Source: Xylanimonas ulmi
GTDB lineage: Bacteria; Actinomycetota; Actinomycetes; Actinomycetales; Cellulomonadaceae
Length of the DNA: 64,000 nucleotides
Direction of reading: 5' to 3'
Assembly (NCBI RefSeq): GCF_004216535.1
Contig: NZ_SGWX01000001.1
Span: 2,232,001-2,296,000 of the forward strand
The translations under genes were made by a program, and so were the position numbers. Position 1 is the first letter of the stretch. Each line of letters opens with the position of its first letter. This document shows positions 59,861-64,000 of this stretch, in pieces. The notes beneath the pieces are model-generated. The model did not search any database and was not told the DNA's origin. It worked only from the letters and a program-made list of their open reading frames with translations.

Positions 59861-62800
59861 CTACCCGGCCGACCCGACCCTCTCCCAGGGGCCGTGTGGG
59901 TCGCCCGGAGTCTGATTGCGCGTCCACCAGCGGGCCCGCCAGAGCTGACCTTCGTGCTCGACGACCTCACCTCCGGTGAACACCCACGACGCCGTCCACG
60001 CGCGCACGTCCTGCCCGTCGTGCGTGGTGACCACGGCGCCCAGCTCCATCCAGGAGCACCACGGGCTCGCGCCCGGCTCCTGGCGCTGCGTCCACCACTG
60101 CGCCTCGAACACACGCCCGTCGAAGACGACCCGGTCTCCGGCGACGTACACGCGCTCGGCCTCCCAGGCGTCGTACGCCGGGACCTCGGGCTCCGGCGCC
60201 GTCTCGGGCAGGTCACCCAGCAGGGCGACGCCCCAGCGCGCGGTGCTCTGGAACGAGGCGCCCGTCGGGTCGCCCCAGGAGTGGACCGCCGTGCGGGTCC
60301 CGGCGCCCGAGGCGTCGTTGACCTGCACGTCGAAGCCGTGGAAGAAGCCCAGACCCGACAGCGAGTCGTTCCACTGACCGGCCTGGTGGCCGGTGCCGGT
60401 CGACATGCGGATCCCGACCTCGACGACGTACCCGCCCTCGACGACGCGCGCCGCCGAGGTCAGGCGCTCGGCCTGGATCTGCGTGTCGCCCTGGCCGAAC
60501 GACACGTCACCGGCCGCTGAGACGCGGAACTGCGCGTCGTACAGCGGCAGGTGGTGGCCGCCGGGGACACGGTCGGCCAGGCCCACGAAGACCTCGACCG
60601 AGTCCTGCTCGTGGCTGTTGGCGCTCGTGGTGTCGATGACCGGGTCGGCCACCTCGACCAGCAGGTAGAGCGTGGCGTACTGGCCGTTGTCGTACCAGAG
60701 CGTGCGCACGTCGGCCTGTGCGCCGTCGGCGGCGCCCTCCACCCGCGTCTCGGTGCGGATGGTGGCCGCGGCCGCCCAGGCGTCGTCGATCTCGCCGTCG
60801 ACCTGCGGACGCACGGGTGTGCGCGGAATCTCGACGAAGCTCAACGGCTCGACGAAGGTGACCTGGCCCGGCTCGCCGACCGGCGCCCACGAGCCGTGGT
60901 TGCGGCCCGAGTCGTCCACCCGGCGCACGTCGAACTCGACGCGGTCGCCCTCGGTGACGCCGTCGTGCGGGACCTGGACGATGACGTCGAAGCCGTCGGC
61001 GCGGCCGCGGACGATCGCGTCCGCGTCACCGCTCACCGTGCCGTCCGAGGCGACGACGGCGGTGCTCTGGCCCAGGACGACCTGCAGCGAGTACGGCTGA
61101 CCGAACTCGGCGTTCCACAGGCCGTTGACGTTCGCCAGCACGGTGACGTGCTCGGGCGTCCAGCGCAGGTGGAACTGCCCGGCGCCCTGGCTCAGCGCGT
61201 GCGCGGGAAGCTGGCCCCAGGCCGGGGCGTCGAACGACGCGTCGTCGAGCGCGATGTCGGCGCCGAAGGCGTAGCCCTCCTGCACCACCGTCTCCAGCGG
61301 CGGCACGGACCAGTCACCGCCGTCGGGGCGCTCGGGCAGGCCCGTCGCGTCCGTGAGGATGTGGTGGTTCTGGATCGCCCCGAAGAAGGCCGGCTTGGCG
61401 GTCAGGTCGTCGTTGAACAGCAGCGGCAGTTGCGCGGCGCGCCACGACCGCCCATCCGTCAGACCCCAGATCGTGACCGTGTCGACGTCGCCGTGGGCGA
61501 CCTGGTGCTCACGGATGATGTCGAAGGCCTGGCGGTAGTAGTGGCCCTGCGCGATGAGCCCGGCCTCGCCGACCTGCGACGGCGGGATGGTCACGTCGAC
61601 CTCGGTGACCGCCTGCAGCACGGGCGCGTTGACCCAGCCGTTGTCGTAGGCGAACAGCTCGAGCGCGTACCGCAGGCCCTCGACCTGCCACTCCAGCCCC
61701 GCGTGGAACTGGTGGCCGACGCCGTCGACCGGCGCGCCGGCGTCGAGCAGGCGGTTGGTCAGCTCCAGCAACTGCCAGCGCTTGGTCGCCTCGTTGTCGG
61801 GGCGGACCAGACCGCGCTCGGTGTTGTAGTCGTTGACCCACAGCGTGATGCGGTCGTCGCCCGACGCCGGAGCCTGGGGCGTGCCGCTGACGTGGTGCAC
61901 GCCGTTGAGGTAGTGGTCGGCCGCCTGGAACGCCTCGATCAGGAAGCGGTCGTGCGTGTGCTCGCTGCCCTCGTACGGGGTGAAGATGCGCGTCCAGGGC
62001 GAGTTGGGCCGCAGCCCGCCCGCGACCTGGGCCTGCACGCTGTTGTTCGCGACGACCTCGTTGGCCACCTCGTAGGAGGAGACCGGGTTGGTCGGCGAGC
62101 CGAACGGACCGTAGCGCTCGGCGATCGCACCGGCGACGCGGCCGATGTGCTCGCGCATGCGGCGCAGCATCTCCTCCTGGCCCTGCGGCGTGTTGGGCAG
62201 CTCCTCGCCGTCGTCGCCCGCGAAGAACCAGGCCGGGGTCTGCGAGTGCCACACCAGCACGTGGCCGAAGACGGTCAGGCCGTGCTCCTGCGCGAAGTCG
62301 AGCATCTCGACGGCCTCGGGGTGCATGCGGAAGGCGCCCGCCCCGTCGTACCACGCCTCGGGCTTCATGTGGTTCTCGCCCACGAGGTGGTTGAAGTGGT
62401 GCAGCAGCAGCTCGGCGTGCTCGCCGTGCAGCTCGCGCGAGTCGACGGCGACGCCGGTCGCGATCCCGGGCAGCGTGGCCTGAAGCGGCAGCAGGTCCCG
62501 CTCCCACTCGAGCGGGGCGGGCAGGCCGATGCGGACGTTGTCGACCTCGAAGGCCGTGGTGTCGCCCGTCGCGCCCGCCTGCCACGGCGTCTCGAAGTAG
62601 AGGTTCGCCATGGTCGTGAACGCGGGCATCATGAACTCGCCCGCCACGCGGGTCCAGTCGTTGCCGACCGCCATGTTCTGCACCAGGTTGGTGAACGTGC
62701 TCGCGCCCGTCTGCGACGACAGCGTGATCTCGCCGCCGCCCGCCGCGTGGTCGACGAACCGGATGTCGGCCTCGAACTCGAAGCGTGTCATCGGCGCCAG

Positions 62801-64000
62801 CAGGTCGACGACGTCGAGCATCGGGCCGTCGCCCTGGTTGCCACGCCCGGAGATGCGGATCGCGCCCTGCGAGTCGGCGCCCGGCGAGACGTGCTCGAGC
62901 ACCGGGCCCACGCCCGAGGCGTCGCGGCCGAACCAGCCCTGCGCACCGTCCTCGAAGTCGAATGCCAGCCCGTCGAACTCCCAGTCCTCGTCGACCGCCG
63001 GGGCCGGCTCGACGCGCCACAGCTCCACGGAGTCGAGGAAGTAGGTGAACGGACCCGTGCCCGCGGCCTGGACCATCATGGCCGGCGTGGCGCCCGCACG
63101 CCAGGTCGTCGAGACCGTGGTCCACACGTCCGCCGCGATGTCCCCGCCCGCGGCGTAGCCGAAGCCCGGCATGGCGCGGAACTCGATGCGGTGGGCGTCG
63201 GCGCGCTCGTCCGTGCGCGCCGTCACGTCCAGGCGGTACAGGGCGCCGGGCTGCGTGAGGCCCTCGCCGAACACCGGGGCGCGCCAGTCGTCGTCGCCGC
63301 GCTCGACCGCCAGGACGTCGCCCTGCCCGTCCGGGCTCGGGATACGGCGCATCGCCACACCACCGAACGCCTCGACGTTCGCCAGGTCGGCGTCGTCGGA
63401 GAAGTCCCAGGTGTGGACGAGCTCGGCCTCGAACTCGTCCTCCGGCTCGGTCGCGGCGCCGACGTAGCGCTCCACGCGCACGCCGTCGGCGAGGAAGGCG
63501 TGCTCCGCGTCGAGGCCGGCGCCGGCGACCAGGCGGACGTGGTCGGCGCCGTCGGCCGGGACCTGCCACTGGCCGCTGACCGTCGCCCAGTCGCCCAGCG
63601 CGACATCCTGGTTGCCGATCCAGTCGAAGCCGGGGCTGCCCACGAAACGGATGTCGAGCGATGACGACGGCCCGTCGAGGTAGGAGACGTCGGCCGTGAG
63701 GCGGTACGTGCCGCCCGGCGTGAACAGGTCGCCGGGCAGTTGCAGGCCGTGCCAGTCGGCGGTGCGGGTCGTCTCCAGGACCAGCCCGGCGCCGCGCGGG
63801 TCGTCGACCACCGCGAGGGCGCCGCCGTCGGCGCCGAAGCCGGTCTCGCCGTCCTCGAAGTCGAGCGCGACGACCGACTCCCAACGGGAGTCCGGCGCCG
63901 GCTGTCCGGCGTCCTCGCCGGTCGCCCACGCCTCGGGCACGCGCCCGTCCTGGTCGCTTCGGCCGACGCCGGCCGGCGTGTGGGCCGAGGCGGCGGCCGC
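59861..64000 (-). CDS. Second multidomain GH10 xylanase, 5' end outside window
   Basis: The frame is open to the window edge, so the true start lies beyond; the first visible residues AAAASAHTPAG look like the end of a signal peptide. Numbering here is from the internal GTG 63940. CBM22/CBM4_9-like domains at about 24-160, 172-312 and 325-475; GH10 at about 480-845 with GENHMKPEAWYD, GHVLVWHSQTPAWFF, acid/base Glu628 in SSYEVANEVV and nucleophile Glu780 in AVTEVDVTI. Two CBM9-like regions follow. The end differs from the first xylanase: two CBM5/12-type modules (AWEAERVYVAGDRVVFDGRVFEAQWWT and VFTGGEVVEHEGQLWRARWWTRNQTPG). Secreted xylan degradation, probably with different surface targeting. 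Confidence 0.93.
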   Translation of the reverse strand, partial: AAAASAHTPAGVGRSDQDGRVPEAWATGEDAGQPAPDSRWESVVALDFEDGETGFGADGGALAVVDDPRGAGLVLETTRTADWHGLQLPGDLFTPGGTYRLTADVSYLDGPSSSLDIRFVGSPGFDWIGNQDVALGDWATVSGQWQVPADGADHVRLVAGAGLDAEHAFLADGVRVERYVGAATEPEDEFEAELVHTWDFSDDADLANVEAFGGVAMRRIPSPDGQGDVLAVERGDDDWRAPVFGEGLTQPGALYRLDVTARTDERADAHRIEFRAMPGFGYAAGGDIAADVWTTVSTTWRAGATPAMMVQAAGTGPFTYFLDSVELWRVEPAPAVDEDWEFDGLAFDFEDGAQGWFGRDASGVGPVLEHVSPGADSQGAIRISGRGNQGDGPMLDVVDLLAPMTRFEFEADIRFVDHAAGGGEITLSSQTGASTFTNLVQNMAVGNDWTRVAGEFMMPAFTTMANLYFETPWQAGATGDTTAFEVDNVRIGLPAPLEWERDLLPLQATLPGIATGVAVDSRELHGEHAELLLHHFNHLVGENHMKPEAWYDGAGAFRMHPEAVEMLDFAQEHGLTVFGHVLVWHSQTPAWFFAGDDGEELPNTPQGQEEMLRRMREHIGRVAGAIAERYGPFGSPTNPVSSYEVANEVVANNSVQAQVAGGLRPNSPWTRIFTPYEGSEHTHDRFLIEAFQAADHYLNGVHHVSGTPQAPASGDDRITLWVNDYNTERGLVRPDNEATKRWQLLELTNRLLDAGAPVDGVGHQFHAGLEWQVEGLRYALELFAYDNGWVNAPVLQAVTEVDVTIPPSQVGEAGLIAQGHYYRQAFDIIREHQVAHGDVDTVTIWGLTDGRSWRAAQLPLLFNDDLTAKPAFFGAIQNHHILTDATGLPERPDGGDWSVPPLETVVQEGYAFGADIALDDASFDAPAWGQLPAHALSQGAGQFHLRWTPEHVTVLANVNGLWNAEFGQPYSLQVVLGQSTAVVASDGTVSGDADAIVRGRADGFDVIVQVPHDGVTEGDRVEFDVRRVDDSGRNHGSWAPVGEPGQVTFVEPLSFVEIPRTPVRPQVDGEIDDAWAAAATIRTETRVEGAADGAQADVRTLWYDNGQYATLYLLVEVADPVIDTTSANSHEQDSVEVFVGLADRVPGGHHLPLYDAQFRVSAAGDVSFGQGDTQIQAERLTSAARVVEGGYVVEVGIRMSTGTGHQAGQWNDSLSGLGFFHGFDVQVNDASGAGTRTAVHSWGDPTGASFQSTARWGVALLGDLPETAPEPEVPAYDAWEAERVYVAGDRVVFDGRVFEAQWWTQRQEPGASPWCSWMELGAVVTTHDGQDVRAWTASWVFTGGEVVEHEGQLWRARWWTRNQTPGDPHGPWERVGSAG

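Noticed and set aside
54994-64000. Cellulosome components (dockerin or cohesin) in the xylanases
   Set aside because: No duplicated calcium-binding dockerin segments or cohesin domain are visible at the termini; the tails are Lys-Pro-Gly-His repeats or CBM5/12-type modules.

Overview
The window is very G+C-rich bacterial chromosome with short gaps, many GTG starts and many 4-bp ATGA/GTGA gene overlaps. The gene content fits a xylan- and cellulose-degrading actinobacterium of the Cellulomonas/Xylanimonas kind (order Micrococcales): a RamB-type regulator beside the glyoxylate genes, the order eno-ftsB-DUF501-ppx, a TAA-anticodon tRNA, giant modular GH10 xylanases and an LPXTG surface protein. 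The genus is my inference. I see no rRNA genes, prophage, transposase, CRISPR array or defence island; this is mostly a housekeeping and carbohydrate-use region.

Layout. 1-3.4 kb: end of a PfkB sugar kinase, xseB, carbonic anhydrase, fumC. 3.4-12 kb: a TetR regulator divergent from an Opp-type ABC transporter operon that ends in a GH3 beta-glucosidase, a probable cellobiose or gluco-oligosaccharide uptake and cleavage cassette with a clear operator palindrome. 12-17 kb: a PIN-PhoH protein with a long structured leader, a small conserved protein, nhaA, ramB. 17-20.3 kb: aceA and aceB. 20.3-24.6 kb: a TetR-AidB-like acyl-CoA dehydrogenase operon divergent from an acyl-CoA synthetase. 24.6-30.8 kb: a two-component system, a DUF4190/DUF4352-type protein, a DoxX-like protein, a large LuxR-family regulator. 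30.9-35.9 kb: GH67 alpha-glucuronidase divergent from uxuB and uxuA. 36-46 kb: TPR protein, FKBP isomerase, cystathionine beta-synthase, a Bax-inhibitor-like protein, an ABC exporter, a serine hydrolase, an MFS transporter, a tRNA, type II NADH dehydrogenase. 46-50 kb: an LPXTG surface protein and a PadR/membrane-protein pair. 50-54.7 kb: ppx, a methyltransferase, DUF501, ftsB/divIC, eno. 55-64 kb: two tandem GH10 xylanases of about 1,400 residues, the second running off the window.

How it works together. The GH10 enzymes would cut glucuronoxylan outside the cell, GH67 would remove methylglucuronic acid from the imported aldouronic acids, and UxuB/UxuA would pass glucuronate carbon towards KDG. 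Three LacI-type operator-like sites sharing AACGNTTGC sit on the promoters of GH67, uxuBA and the complete GH10 gene, which suggests one regulon under a LacI regulator outside the window. The Opp/GH3 cassette would deal with beta-glucosides. fumC, aceA and aceB provide anaplerosis.

Most unusual points: a DosR-box-like palindrome on the apparently leaderless ndh promoter; a class-I-shaped tRNA with a UAA anticodon; a dispersed 19-25 bp repeat, one copy of which lies in frame inside the GH3 gene; a 33-bp perfect hairpin built of repeated 13-mers; and the shared AACGNTTGC sites. Site calls were made by eye, without alignments or folding calculations.
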